The notes beneath the pieces were generated by a model. The model was not told where the DNA came from. It searched no databases and saw only the letters and a program-made list of their open reading frames with translations. Made by a program: the position numbers and the translations under genes. Positions 28,170-39,643 of a stretch of 64,000 nucleotides of DNA are shown piece after piece. Origin of the DNA: JAJCYL01 sp963664285 (lineage in GTDB: Bacteria > Bacteroidota > Bacteroidia > Cytophagales > Cyclobacteriaceae); contig CAXXNX010000054.1 in assembly GCA_963664285.2 (NCBI GenBank), positions 62,001 through 126,000 of the forward strand. The letters run 5' to 3'. Each line of letters starts with the position of its first letter. Within the stretch, counting starts at the first letter, position 1.

Positions 28170-29431
28170 TTATCTCCTTCTAGCCCTTATCAAAACATCG
28201 ATATTATCGGGTCGATCGTTAATATAGCTTAGCATAACTCTTCCATCATCAAGTTGCTCTATAATTGCGGGAATAACATTCAACGTCAAGAACCAGCCCT
28301 TCGGGAGAACGACATCATTCCTATTTCGACCAAAACTACGATCCCAGACTAATTCATTGTTAAACAGGAGGAACCGATTGGGGTCAGTATAGGTTTCCCA
28401 AATCCTGAGCCGTGTGGATTGACCTTTTTGAACCGGGTCAAACCATATGACTACAAGATCTGTCTCGGGTTTTATTTCTTCACCAATATCAATTCCCTTA
28501 TCGCTGATCTCCCTACCCATTAATGTTTCTACCATAAGCTTTTCTCCAGTATCGAGAATGTAGGCTGACGGGTCCGAAGCCTTACTGCCCACCCTGACAA
28601 TATTGAGGTATTTATCAACTCCTTCCCGGCTCTCGTGTAATCATGGTATAACCGAAAGGAATGCGTTTCCGGTGATTGTAAATAGTAGACAATTTCGCGG
28701 TCCTGGAAAGCCCGCTCATTAAGTTCGTAATCCAATCGTGCTTTGGATTTATCCCTCCCTTGTGGCTGGGGTATGTAATCGGCCCAAGGCATAGGTTCTC
28801 CACTGCGTGCATTCAACAAAGCTTCGAGAGGAAGTTTTTTAGCAATAATTTTGTATTTGACCACATCGTTTCCCCGATTGAAAAAACTGACTTTGATACA
28901 CCCTTCAACCATCTCAATTTGAGAAGGATAATTACATCCGATCAGTTCATATCCCTCCGGCAAAACCACCGAATTCCTTTTAATGCCTAATGACCTTTCG
29001 AAAATGAGCTGTTCCTTTTCTTCATAGTAGCTCTTTGGATCCTTGTAGGTCTTGTCAATGCGTATCCTCGACTCTCCATCCTTGGGTACTGGTCTTGCCA
29101 GGTTAACTTTTAGATAGTCAGTATCCTCACTCGTTGAGGAGTGCCCTTTCCCTTTGGCCATCGCTCCCTTGACAATTTCCCATTCCAGTTCCTTGCCTGT
29201 CATTAAATCATATATATAATCCACTTTGTGCTCACTTCCTTTTCTGAGGGTATTGAAATAAAATTGTGCCCTTTCGGTTGTTGCACTTACATCATAGATT
29301 ATTCTGAAACTATTAGAAGAGGGATCCAAAAGTTCACACTTGGTGTAGCTATCGGATTGCGTTTGCTGTGCGGCTATTCTGCCGATAGTCATCAGAATCA
29401 TCAAAATAGATGCACCTGTTTCTTTTATCAT
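28170..29431 (-). pseudogene. secreted protein with two tandem homologous domains (one frameshift)
   Basis: ATG 29431 gives MIKETGASILMILMTIGRIA followed by AQQ, a signal peptide. Two copies of a domain of about 170 residues follow. The first has SFRIIYDVSATTERAQFYFN and LIFERSLGIKRNSVVLPEGY; the second has SFRLYHDYT, REGVDKYLNIVRVGSKASDP and LVWDRSFGRNRNDVVLPKGW. The second copy changes frame near 28632, so the gene as written is broken, but the continuation is clear to a stop at 28170. The family is unknown to me. The IS1380 element 60 bp upstream probably displaced its promoter. Confidence 0.6.
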
Positions 29432-29491
29432 TCCATTTGGGTTTCCACGCAATCTAACAAACCTCAATACTTTCTCAAGTTGATGCTTTAA

Positions 29492-31112
29492 CCCAAAAAA
29501 TTCATAGTAGACAATAAAAAACAGGCATAAATTGCTTATATTGAGATAGTTAGACAACAAAATAAGCAATTAATTTATGCCTGAATATAAGGAAAAAGAT
29601 ACCGTATTTTATCGAGGAAAACAAGCTTTTAAATTTGATTTTTCAGCATCAGCGATTAGCTCAGACGGAGCGATATTGTTAAGTGAAAAAGTAGAGAGAA
29701 AGACTGGTCTATTAAAAAGCTTCGCCGCACTGATTCCTGACTATCGAAACCCCTTTTTTATCGAATACACTTATGAAGAAATGCTTCGCCAACGGGTGTT
29801 TTTAATGATGCAGGGCTATCAGGATTGCAATGACGAACAAAAACTCCGAGAGGATCCGGTGATCCGTAAAGTACTAGATAGCGGATTATGTTCCCAGCCT
29901 ACTTTAAGTCGATTTGAAAACAAGGCCGATCGGAGTCTGATCTACCAGATGAGTCAATGGTTTGTAGACCGTTATGTAGAGGAGTTGAAAGAGAAGACTG
30001 GTCAAATCATCATTGATGTAGATGGTACCGATGACCCTACTCATGGATCCCAACAACTCAGTTTGTATAATGGCTATTATGGACAGACTATGTACCATGA
30101 GTTGTTCTTTAAGGACGGGAACACCGGTCAGGTCATTTTACCAGTACTACGTCCGGGCAATTGTCACTCCAACAAATGGTTTGTGGCCTTATTGAAAAGG
30201 ATTGTCATTAAAATCAGAAAAAAACTGCCCTCAGTAAAGATCCTTATTCGAGCGGATAGTGGCTTTTCAGGAGCATCTTTTTATCGGATAGCTAAGCAGT
30301 TTGACCTTCAATTTTGTTTAGGTATTAGTAGTAATGAAGTTTTAAAGACTTTTACCAAACAGACTATCATTGAAGTAAAAAAGGAATATGCTTCAAAAAT
30401 CATCAAACATCAAGAGTTTGTTGGCCCGTTTACTTACCAGGCCAAAAGCTGGGATCGTTCTGAAAAGCTGTACGCCAAAGTGGAGTCTACCGGAAAAGGA
30501 ATGAATGTCCGTTACTTTGTGAGCAACTTTGAAGCGATGACCGCTCAACAGATTTACTTTGATTTTTATGTCAAGCGAGGTGATGCCAGTGAAAATCGAA
30601 TAAAGGAACTCAAAAACATGACTTATTCCGACCGGCTTTCCTGTCATCGCTACTGGGCCAATTTCATGCGTTTAATCATCGCTACCCTCTGTTATGAAAT
30701 GTTCCGGCAGATTAAATTATTAATTACCAAAACAAAACACCACTTTGCTAAACGATGGCAAGTGGACAATATCCGGCTTTACCTGATGAAGGTTGGGGCG
30801 TGCCTGAAAGAAAGGAAAAGATCATTGACAATACAATTCTCAAGAGCCTTTAGATATCAATACCTGCTGGGCGATTTGCTTACGGTGAACTGACCGATCA
30901 GTTAAACAGTTTGGTTTAATCAAAAAAATGTTCTTCCATAAGAACACAATAGAGCTTTGACTGAAAATTGAAAAATTCTAACAAAAAAACGCTCTAATGT
31001 CCTTTGAAATCCAGAAACCTGGTTGATCTTCAAATTAATACATACACTCCAATCAAAAATAGTTAGCAACCCATTATTAATCCCAAAATTGGTGGCCTAT
31101 GAATAATGCGGG
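29492..31112 (+). mobile_element. IS1380-family element, copy 4 (intact, 1621 bp)
   Basis: TTAA duplications at 29488-29491 and 31113-31116. Its left terminus reads CCCAAAAAATTCATAG, one base different from the other copies. Confidence 0.95.
29577..30893 (+). CDS. IS1380-family transposase (copy 4)
   Basis: Full-length protein; a single substitution near residue 383 (LLITK instead of LLIAK) distinguishes it. Catalytic regions unchanged. Confidence 0.95.
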   Translation: MPEYKEKDTVFYRGKQAFKFDFSASAISSDGAILLSEKVERKTGLLKSFAALIPDYRNPFFIEYTYEEMLRQRVFLMMQGYQDCNDEQKLREDPVIRKVLDSGLCSQPTLSRFENKADRSLIYQMSQWFVDRYVEELKEKTGQIIIDVDGTDDPTHGSQQLSLYNGYYGQTMYHELFFKDGNTGQVILPVLRPGNCHSNKWFVALLKRIVIKIRKKLPSVKILIRADSGFSGASFYRIAKQFDLQFCLGISSNEVLKTFTKQTIIEVKKEYASKIIKHQEFVGPFTYQAKSWDRSEKLYAKVESTGKGMNVRYFVSNFEAMTAQQIYFDFYVKRGDASENRIKELKNMTYSDRLSCHRYWANFMRLIIATLCYEMFRQIKLLITKTKHHFAKRWQVDNIRLYLMKVGACLKERKRSLTIQFSRAFRYQYLLGDLLTVN

Positions 31113-31247
31113 TTAAATCCATCTCGAAGCCTACAGGAATAAACGGTTTTTGTTGTTTTATTATGACGCAACCAGGTTCCTAGCAAGATAAGTTCTGAAT
31201 AAGATTCCACTATGACGTGTAGTGATCAGTTTTTGTTTACTATCGAT

Positions 31248-31984
31248 TCAATTCAGGAGGTGTTGGCTGAAGAATTGCAACAACAGATCAGTTGTGTCAT
31301 TTTCGCCGTTCATGTACATAGCCGTTCTCGGTGAGATCAAGGAGCAATATCCTGCATGTCAAAATGATTCAAAAGCCAGGTATGTTATTGCAAATGTGAT
31401 GGTTAGATCTCGTCCCAAATGTAGTTTTGTAGCTTCCAAGATAACCTTGAACGTAGACTACACTAATTCGCTGATCAAGCGCTGCTGTAAGCATAGCCAA
31501 TGCTCCTCCGGTTGAAACGCCCCCAACTCCAAGACGTCTTGAATCCACATAGTCCTTATCCAGAACCATTTCGAGTAAATAAAGTCCGTTCCGTTGTCAA
31601 CTCACCATACCATGATCCTCCGGTTAATCTCGCCACGGCATGTATTTTCAGGTGGTTCCCTAAATCAGATAGCATGCCCATCCCCCGATTCTTCATGGTG
31701 TATACCACAAATCCTTCTTTTGCTAAACTCAGCCATGCTCCCTTTTGAAAAGTCCATTTTTCATGGGCCACCTGCTCCATATCCCCGTGTCCGGAGAACA
31801 TAATAACAACTGGGTACCTCTTGTGGTTATCAAAACCTGGTGGCAATAGCTCGTAGAATGGGATCTCTACTTCATCGCAGCCGTTGAATTTTACTAATCT
31901 GCATAGAACATCACCTTTCTCACTCTCTGCCTCGATTTGATAAGATACAGGCCGATTCAAACCCTCCTGAATCAATATGAACAA
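31248..31984 (-). pseudogene. alpha/beta-hydrolase (dienelactone hydrolase/acetyl-esterase type), frameshifted
   Basis: The minus strand encodes VSYQIEAESEKGDVLCRLVK, PFYELLPPGFDNHKRYPVVI, MFSGHGD with an oxyanion-type loop, and TMKNRGMGMLSD. The nucleophile elbow GVGGVSTGGALAMLTA (GxSxGG) comes next. The frame then changes near 31570, 31385 and 31334 and continues LLNHFDMQDIAP and ISPRTAMYMNGENDTTDL, which would carry the acid residue, before a stop at 31248. The catalytic His is not clear. The 5' end lacks a convincing start or signal peptide and is probably truncated. IS1380 copy 4 lies 135 bp downstream. Confidence 0.65.
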
Positions 31985-32052
31985 CTATTTGAGTGATTCC
32001 TCTTTCTTATTCGTGACAGGCTCATTAAATTTAGCAGCTAAATAAGCTAACT

Positions 32053-32547
32053 ATGAAAATGAAGAAATTATTGATTATTGCCGTGATATTTGTTTTTGGG
32101 TGTCAGCCTGCCGCTCCACCATATGAATGCGGAATTACCGGACAAGACAAAGTATCAATCAGAGATCAGGAGCAAGAATATGTCAGGGGAGTTTTTGAAA
32201 AAGATCTGGATAGGGCTACGGCGGTACTGAGTGATGACATTGTAGCAATGCCGCCTAACTCTCCGGAAGTTCATGGTATTGGTGCCTATAGGCAAATGAT
32301 ATCGGAAATACCCGAGTTATTGGAATTCGAATTCCTGGAAGTGGAAATAGAAGGTGGAAATGATGTCGCATTTGCCAAAGGAAATTATGTGATGGTTATG
32401 GAGGTTGATGGGAAAGAAATCGGTGATGAGGGCAGTTTCGTGGAAATATGGAAAAAAGACGCTGAAGGGGTCTGGAAAATGCATAGAGAAATCTGGAATT
32501 CTGGCACTCCGCTAGTAACCGCCGATACTACTATCGTAGGCAACTGA
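32053..32547 (+). CDS. lipoprotein with DUF4440/SnoaL-like domain
   Basis: The 164-residue protein starts MKMKKLLIIAVIFVFGCQPA, a lipoprotein signal peptide with lipobox VFGC. The mature part reads DQEQEYVRGVFEKDLDRATA, LSDDIVAMPPNSPEVHGIGA, YRQMISEI and WKMHREIWNSGTP, the usual order of DUF4440 NTF2-like domains. Ligand and role are unknown. A strong stem-loop follows 23 bp after the stop. Confidence 0.8.
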   Translation: MKMKKLLIIAVIFVFGCQPAAPPYECGITGQDKVSIRDQEQEYVRGVFEKDLDRATAVLSDDIVAMPPNSPEVHGIGAYRQMISEIPELLEFEFLEVEIEGGNDVAFAKGNYVMVMEVDGKEIGDEGSFVEIWKKDAEGVWKMHREIWNSGTPLVTADTTIVGN

Positions 32548-32570
32548 TATTTAATCACTATTGGTGATAA

Positions 32571-32608
32571 GGAATTATTTCTCGTATATTTTATGAGAAA
32601 TAATTTCC
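32571..32608 (+). terminator. stem-loop terminator after the DUF4440 lipoprotein
   Basis: GGAATTATTTCTC and GAGAAATAATTTCC form a stem of about 13 bp around an AT-rich loop. There is no good T tract on either strand, so termination strength is uncertain. Confidence 0.6.
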
Positions 32609-32926
32609 CATTTATGATGTTGAAATACATCCGCACTTGCTATCCTTCATTTTCGATTTCACAACTGAGCTGATAAGTTATTTTGCAAACATATGAAGGT
32701 CAGCGGCCTCAACGGTCTTTAGCGCCCTCTTTCCGGACCGCTTATCACGGAAGGCTAAACATTATGGCTTGCTAGTGACTCACTGATTCGATATCCGACG
32801 GACTTGATCAGAATAACCTCATCTGCTTCAGTTACATAAAAAATTAAACTAATTTATACAGCTAGTATCAATGATGAAATGGACAACTTTCAGCGGTTTC
32901 ACTTCCAATTTTGACTGCTACTAGGA
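32609..32926. other. 318-bp intergenic region, nothing recognised
   Basis: No coding frame, RNA gene or repeat known from the rest of the window is visible between the two convergent genes. Confidence 0.5.
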
Positions 32927-33742
32927 TCAGGGAGTTTTGGGTTTGGGAACTAACTCACCATCTACATATATAGCCTCAACTCGTTCATTATAGAAGCAGA
33001 CTAAGTTCTTAATTTTGGGGCATTCAAGAACAGGTTTTGGATACTCCCATACTATATTTTTTATGATTTGATCACTGATTTTAACCGACCAATAGGAGGC
33101 AATTCCCTTATAGGGACACCGTGTTTTTAAATTACTGGGTTCAAGTAAATCCATTCGAACATCTTCTTTGGAAAAATAATAGCGGGTGGGAAGCCCCGTT
33201 TCAAATAGAAGTTTGGGATTTCGGGTTTCAGCAACGGTTTCACCGGCCACAATGACCCGAACATGGCGAGAACTGTCTAAAACATCGACACGGTGGTAAG
33301 GTTCCCGTAAATGAACAAACACTTCTTCCTCTTCCTCATACCACGAGTCAATTTTTCCCCATTCAAATGCAATGTAATCTCTTATCTTTTTCCACTCATC
33401 CGGAGGATTCAAATAGCCCCATGCCACATTTTCAGCAATAGTTTCACCAGCCTTGATATTCCAGAATGAAATTTCTCCCTGACGAGCAGCTTCTTTAGAA
33501 TGCTTCGTCATTTCCATCAAATCCATTCGAACATCCTCTTTTGGAAAATAATAGACTGGCAACCGCTCATTTTGACGTAATATCATCACCCGCTTACTAT
33601 CTGCTATTGTAACTCCACCAAGAATAGTACGTACCCAACGAGGACTTAATTCAAACTCAGGTATAACAAGATGGGTTAATGTTGTGGTTTCACTGCTTAT
33701 GGCTTGAATTCCACTATTTTGAGATTCATGTTTTGGCTTCAT
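32927..33742 (-). CDS. tandem DUF427 protein
   Basis: The 271-residue protein contains two DUF427 units. The first has WVRTILGGVTIADSKRVMIL, LPVYYFPKEDVRMDLME and ISFWNIKAGETIAENVAWGY. The second has VRVIVAGETVAETRNPKLLF, TRYYFSKEDVRMDLLEPSNL and ASYWSVKISDQIIKNIVWEY. Both end with the Ala-Trp/Val-Trp-Tyr-Pro type motif of the family. Both units appear intact. No signal peptide is present, suggesting a cytoplasmic protein. DUF427 has no settled biochemical role, so none is given. It sits next to the end of the truncated outer-membrane-like gene, in the same orientation. Confidence 0.85.
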   Translation of the reverse strand: MKPKHESQNSGIQAISSETTTLTHLVIPEFELSPRWVRTILGGVTIADSKRVMILRQNERLPVYYFPKEDVRMDLMEMTKHSKEAARQGEISFWNIKAGETIAENVAWGYLNPPDEWKKIRDYIAFEWGKIDSWYEEEEEVFVHLREPYHRVDVLDSSRHVRVIVAGETVAETRNPKLLFETGLPTRYYFSKEDVRMDLLEPSNLKTRCPYKGIASYWSVKISDQIIKNIVWEYPKPVLECPKIKNLVCFYNERVEAIYVDGELVPKPKTP

Positions 33743-33792
33743 AAGATATCTTTTCTTTCTTATATTTTATACAGAGACATTAAAGGGCACCT

Positions 33793-36781
33793 CTAAAACA
33801 AAGCAGTCACCTGCATGCGTCCGATATGTATAACACGTTGATCGGGCGATTTACGGCCTTCATAATGCATGGTAACACGTAAACCATTGGCCAGTTTTCG
33901 CTGAAGGTTAAGATTCCAGGTTGCATTTTTTCCGGGCCTGAGCGCATCAAGCAACTCATAGACCAAAGCTGAGTTTTCGTCACCTGCAAAGTTGTTTTTG
34001 ATATATCTGAATGTAGCATTCAATGAACTTGTACTTGCTTTGGTTACTCTCATTTCCATCCGGAACTCATTGCTGGATACCTGCTCTCCTTGATTTTCAG
34101 AAAATATGTTCTGCTTATTGGTATAAATATAACCTGTGGATAAACGAAACCTGTTCGAGGGTTGCCAGGCCACTTCGGGGTCAATGCGCTTAGTATTGAT
34201 CAGAAAATTACGACCATTAAGGAAATCTGAAAAATTGGACTTTTGTCCTTTGAGCATTCGAAGAGTAAAATTGTAATTTCTATCGAGGTTGTACCTCAAA
34301 TTTAAACTATACTCATCATTGTCTCGAGATTCAACCCCATTAGTAAGGAGTTGCTTACCATCCGTGAGATTGATGCCGAAATCCATGGCATACCCTGGGT
34401 TGGCCCGATTAAAGAAGAACGTGCTTCGAATGCTTTGCCGGACAGCGATAATATCGTCATCATTGATGTTCCCGGAAAATGGGAAGAACCTTGCTCCAAT
34501 ACTTTCATCAGTAATTTTCTTATCAAGATTAATTGCAGTAACATTGGACAGTTTTGAGAGCAACGACTTAATACCACCTTCACTCCTCCAGGCTCGTGGC
34601 ATATTGGCGCTCAGTCTATAATTGAACAGGTTGCTGAAAGCCTGGATAAATTCGTCAGTAGGTACAAAGATCTTGACATAGCTGCGTTCATCAGGGTTTA
34701 TAGCTTCGAAAAATTTGCCCAGATCCTGCACGCCATCCCCGTTCAAATCACGCCAGGTATGGGTACCCTCACCGGTATTCACCAAGAGAAAAATGAACTC
34801 GCGACGCAGTTCCCTGCTGTTATTAGTAGCACAAGTCATCTCAGTTCTTAGATGATCGCGAAGGAATGTCCCATTCCAATCTAACCTTCCCATAATAGTT
34901 TCTTCATTGCGATCCTCATTCTCCGGCGCATTCAGGTTTTCAAGGTTACGGTAGGTAAAGGTCATGTCAACATTATGGTTGTCCTTGATCGTGGTCCCAA
35001 ACAACAGGTTCATAGTCTGTGACCGGTTGTTGTCAACCAATTCACCGTTGATGGGAAAACGGTCTTCCCGAATTGCATAATTAACGTTAAAACGTGTTTT
35101 TAAAGAGTCACCATTTCTCAGGAAGATTATATGCTCACTAAAATTCATTGCAGTTGAGAGTACTGAATCCGAGGCAACCGCTACAACCTGATTGCGGTCG
35201 CTTGTATATTGATATCCCAGTTGGATATGTTTAGAACGATAATAGGTCTCACCTATCCACCTCCGCCATTGTGTCTGTTGGATTTCCTGATCATTATTAA
35301 GCAGGAAAAGCTCAGAGTTGAACTGAATTCTACCCAAGCTTTTAGAACCAGTCAGACTATGTTGAGAGCCATCTACCTGGCTTCCTCTCTTCCTTCCGGA
35401 AAACCGGTAATTAAGCTTGTTGAAATTATCCTGGGACACCAATAGTGAGCCGTTGAGTATATTATCTGCAACCAGGTCTGTTGTATTGTTTGGAATGCCC
35501 CAATCCCGGTTAAACTCGATGTATCGGAACCTGTCAATACCCCTGAAATTGTCCTGGTCATATTCAAAATCCAGAGAGCCGGATACCTGGTAACCGGGAA
35601 TAATCCCAATGGGTACAGGGTCCTTTAAATAGCCAACTTTAATGGCGTATCCCTGGTTGTCGTCATCGCCAAGTTTTGAATACAGATTGAGGTCATGATT
35701 AGAGAGCGCCATTTCCGTATACAGTTTGTCAGTGGCAGACAATTGGTAGCTCCCACCAAATGTCATCATTTGCTTCATTGAGGGAGTGGTGATAGGTGTA
35801 ATAGGTGCAAATCGACCTTGAAACAAACCATTAATAGGGCTTACCCACTGATAAACCCTCCCGTTGGTTGTAGTGTTGAGTAAAATGTAATCTCCATTCC
35901 CCTTTCCAACTTCAGCAAAAGTTACACTGAACCTGGCGCTGTCAGAATTGGTGGAGAACTTAAAAATAGACGCAGAATTTCCTGATAAGTCAAGGGTATC
36001 AATGGTCTTATAAAGGATGAGATTTTCGTTGAATCCCACACTATCAGCTCCGGAGATAACAGCCTGATTTAAATCATCGCCAATGAGGCTCAACCGCCGT
36101 TTATCTTCGTCGGTGAGGTCAAAACTCAACGGCTGATTTCTACTGTCTTTTTCCCGGTAAAAATTGAAATGAAAGTCAGCCTGGTCAGATTGAAAATAAT
36201 GGCTTGTCTCCAGGATCGATTGATTGTAATTGCGATCTGAGAATTCAAAATCAATTCTAATGCGGGAAAATTTGGTAACTACTACCTTGTTTGTGAATGT
36301 GACCTCTGCCAGGTTATAATCGATAACATAATCGTTGTTAAAGCCTCTTTCAAGCAGCTTTCCGTCCATGTAAACCTTCTCTGAATTGGCCAGTACGATA
36401 ATGAACCGCTCACCACCAGGTCCCCTCAGTTTGTAGGGTCCTGCTACTCCTTCAAGCGACTGAACTTGCGTTGAAGCAAATCGACCTTTGGCAATAGAAA
36501 AAGCTACTGAACTTTCTCCCGTCAATTTATCAGAGACATTATATTTTAGATCTCCCTGACCACCTTGAACATTCTTATAATATTTAAGGAATTCCGAAGG
36601 CTTGTTTTTCAAAACGACATCTCCCCCGGTGATACTGAACTTATCATTATAGAGCTGGATGAATACGTTATCAAAATCCTGGAGTTGCTGTGTGTTACCT
36701 TCAGGCTGAAAAGGAATGTTTTGATCGGTAATTACAGCTCTGATATTCAGATCATCACTCAACTTTCCTTCCATCTGCAGG
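33793..36781 (-). pseudogene. large outer-membrane/cell-surface beta-strand protein, 5' end removed at IS1380
   Basis: About 995 codons remain open. The sequence is dominated by alternating hydrophobic/polar residues and aromatic-rich strands (KYNVSDKLTGESSVAFSIAK, HFNFYREKDSRNQPL, AMNFSEHIIFLRNG) and closes with a strand ending in Phe (RMQVTALF), as in outer-membrane beta barrels. An early section has GPYKLRGPGGERFIIVLANS followed by EKVYMDGKLLERG. The reading frame runs directly into the IS1380 terminus at 36782-36785 (VNLQMEGKL). On the far side of the element the frame is closed by stops, so the missing N-terminus, including any signal peptide, is not simply displaced. Function unknown. 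Confidence 0.65.
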
Positions 36782-36785
36782 TTAA

Positions 36786-38406
36786 CCCGAAAAATTCATA
36801 GTAGACAATAAAAAACAGGCATAAATTGCTTATATTGAGATAGTTAGACAACAAAATAAGCAATTAATTTATGCCTGAATATAAGGAAAAAGATACCGTA
36901 TTTTATCGAGGAAAACAAGCTTTTAAATTTGATTTTTCAGCATCAGCGATTAGCTCAGACGGAGCGATATTGTTAAGTGAAAAAGTAGAGAGAAAGACTG
37001 GTCTATTAAAAAGCTTCGCCGCACTGATTCCTGACTATCGAAACCCCTTTTTTATCGAATACACTTATGAAGAAATGCTTCGCCAACGGGTGTTTTTAAT
37101 GATGCAGGGCTATCAGGATTGCAATGACGAACAAAAACTCCGAGAGGATCCGGTGATCCGTAAAGTACTAGATAGCGGATTATGTTCCCAGCCTACTTTA
37201 AGTCGATTTGAAAACAAGGCCGATCGGAGTCTGATCTACCAGATGAGTCAATGGTTTGTAGACCGTTATGTAGAGGAGTTGAAAGAGAAGACTGGTCAAA
37301 TCATCATTGATGTAGATGGTACCGATGACCCTACTCATGGATCCCAACAACTCAGTTTGTATAATGGCTATTATGGACAGACTATGTACCATGAGTTGTT
37401 CTTTAAGGACGGGAACACCGGTCAGGTCATTTTACCAGTACTACGTCCGGGCAATTGTCACTCCAACAAATGGTTTGTGGCCTTATTGAAAAGGATTGTC
37501 ATTAAAATCAGAAAAAAACTGCCCTCAGTAAAGATCCTTATTCGAGCGGATAGTGGCTTTTCAGGAGCATCTTTTTATCGGATAGCTAAGCAGTTTGACC
37601 TTCAATTTTGTTTAGGTATTAGTAGTAATGAAGTTTTAAAGACTTTTACCAAACAGACTATCATTGAAGTAAAAAAGGAATATGCTTCAAAAATCATCAA
37701 ACATCAAGAGTTTGTTGGCCCGTTTACTTACCAGGCCAAAAGCTGGGATCGTTCTGAAAAGCTGTACGCCAAAGTGGAGTCTACCGGAAAAGGAATGAAT
37801 GTCCGTTACTTTGTGAGCAACTTTGAAGCGATGACCGCTCAACAGATTTACTTTGATTTTTATGTCAAGCGAGGTGATGCCAGTGAAAATCGAATAAAGG
37901 AACTCAAAAACATGACTTATTCCGACCGGCTTTCCTGTCATCGCTACTGGGCCAATTTCATGCGTTTAATCATCGCTACCCTCTGTTATGAAATGTTCCG
38001 GCAGATTAAATTATTAATTGCCAAAACAAAACACCACTTTGCTAAACGATGGCAAGTGGACAATATCCGGCTTTACCTGATGAAGGTTGGGGCGTGCCTG
38101 AAAGAAAGGAAAAGATCATTGACAATACAATTCTCAAGAGCCTTTAGATATCAATACCTGCTGGGCGATTTGCTTACGGTGAACTGACCGATCAGTTAAA
38201 CAGTTTAGTTTAATCAAAAAAATGTTCTTCCATAAGAACACAATAGAGCTTTGACTGAAAATTGAAAAATTCTAACAAAAAAACGCTCTAATGTCCTTTG
38301 AAATCCAGAAACCTGGTTGATCTTCAAATTAATACATACACTCCAATCAAAAATAGTTAGCAACCCATTATTAATCCCAAAATTGGTGGCCTATGAATAA
38401 TGCGGG
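36786..38406 (+). mobile_element. IS1380-family element, copy 5 (intact, 1621 bp)
   Basis: TTAA duplications at 36782-36785 and 38407-38410. It carries one private change (CAGTTTAGTTT instead of CAGTTTGGTTT, near 38204). It separates the outer-membrane-like pseudogene from an unrelated sequence. Confidence 0.95.
36871..38187 (+). CDS. IS1380-family transposase (copy 5)
   Basis: Full-length, identical in protein sequence to the majority form. Confidence 0.95.
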   Translation: MPEYKEKDTVFYRGKQAFKFDFSASAISSDGAILLSEKVERKTGLLKSFAALIPDYRNPFFIEYTYEEMLRQRVFLMMQGYQDCNDEQKLREDPVIRKVLDSGLCSQPTLSRFENKADRSLIYQMSQWFVDRYVEELKEKTGQIIIDVDGTDDPTHGSQQLSLYNGYYGQTMYHELFFKDGNTGQVILPVLRPGNCHSNKWFVALLKRIVIKIRKKLPSVKILIRADSGFSGASFYRIAKQFDLQFCLGISSNEVLKTFTKQTIIEVKKEYASKIIKHQEFVGPFTYQAKSWDRSEKLYAKVESTGKGMNVRYFVSNFEAMTAQQIYFDFYVKRGDASENRIKELKNMTYSDRLSCHRYWANFMRLIIATLCYEMFRQIKLLIAKTKHHFAKRWQVDNIRLYLMKVGACLKERKRSLTIQFSRAFRYQYLLGDLLTVN

Positions 38407-38603
38407 TTAACCACCTTTTAGCTGTTTAATAAGGATTAGGCACTGGCAGAAGTGCGTCCTGGCCAGGCTAAAACCCGGCTATTTTTATCAAAAACCATCA
38501 AAAACAATGAATAAAAGCAAAGTCACCCTTTATTAGTCAGCAAGGTGAGTGATTTTTTCATTGTTCCATTTTAAGCAATATTTTAATACGACCTAAAACT
38601 CGC

Positions 38604-38625
38604 TGTTTTCTTAGAGACACTAATT
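38604..38625. mobile_element. solo end of the AGTGTCTCTA-type element
   Basis: TGTTTTCTTAGAGACACTAA is identical to the right terminus of the MITE-like element at 23281-23451. The AT-rich 38411-38603 upstream has no partner end and no gene, and probably is the remainder of an element whose other end was removed at IS1380 copy 5. Confidence 0.55.
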
Positions 38626-39643
38626 AATTTCATTCAAAAAGTAGATTCTATTGTAATCAGTAAAATAAACCAATACAATATCCCGGGTCTTTCACTTGGC
38701 TTAGTCAAAAATGACTCTATAATATACGCCAAAGGTTATGGCATCCGAAACATGGAAAATGATAACCTGGTTACAGAAAACACAATATTTCATACAGCTT
38801 CAATTAGCAAATTGTTTACGGCTGTCGCCATTATGCAACTTGCGCAAGAGGGACAGTTGGCTTTAGATGACCGGTTATCAGACATTCTACCTGAGTTAAG
38901 TTACAGCGATAACAAAGTAGAAAATATCACACTAAAGCAGATGTTGAATCATACCTCAGGAATACCGGATGTTAATAACTATAGTTGGAGCAATAACAAT
39001 CAAGCGGACAGCAGCCTTAAGGACTACATTTTAGGCTTGAATCTTAAACTTGAATCTCCACCATCTACTGAATATCTATACAGCAACCTGGCATATGATA
39101 TTCTAGGATATGTCATAGAAAAAACCTCTGGCTCAACTTTTGAAGATTATGTAAAAGCAAATATTTTGAACCCATCCGGAATGTCGAACAGTGATTTCGG
39201 TATTTTAAAATATCCGATTCTTTAAAAACATCTCCACATTCAAAAAACCGACTAACCAGCAGTGTATATGTAAGGAAAACTTACCCATATACAAGAGAAC
39301 ATGCCCCAGTAGTACCTTAAATTCTTCAGCAAAGGAATTAAGCAATTGGATGATCTCATTTTTTCGGGCCTTAGATACCGGTGAACTAGCAAATAATTGT
39401 AGCTTGATGCTTGAGCCCTCCTTTGAATCGAATAAACATATTGGGTTGGGATTTCAATTAAGTACAATTGATAACAAAAAGAGAGCCGGGCATTATGGAG
39501 GTGATAAGGGTTTTAGGAGCTACTTGATGATGATACCGGAAGCAAAAGTGGGCCTGGTAGTATTGGCAAATTGTGACTACAACGAAGACTTTAGGCAAGA
39601 AATCTTGCATCCCATTGCGATAGTCATACTAACAACATTTTGA
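38626..39643 (+). pseudogene. serine hydrolase of the class C beta-lactamase fold (5' truncated, frameshifted)
   Basis: The frame enters from the element end without a start: INFIQKVDSIVISKINQYNI, PGLSLGLVKNDSIIYAKGYG. The SxxK motif is SISK in IFHTASISKLFTAVAIMQLA, the YxN motif is YSN in YLYSNLAYDILGYVIEKTS, and the third motif is AGHYGGDKGFRSYL. Frame changes near 39215 and 39315 break it, and intermediate phrases (KTSPHSKNRLTSSVYVRKTY) connect the parts. The signal peptide and first codons are lost at the solo element end. Such proteins hydrolyse esters, amides or D-amino-acid peptides; the substrate is unknown. Confidence 0.75.

Noticed and set aside
29432..29569. N-terminal extensions beginning MLILLSNYLNISNLC for the minus-strand genes next to IS1380 copies 4 and 6.
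   Set aside because: They are antisense to the element ends; signal peptides at 29431 and 45348 mark the real starts.
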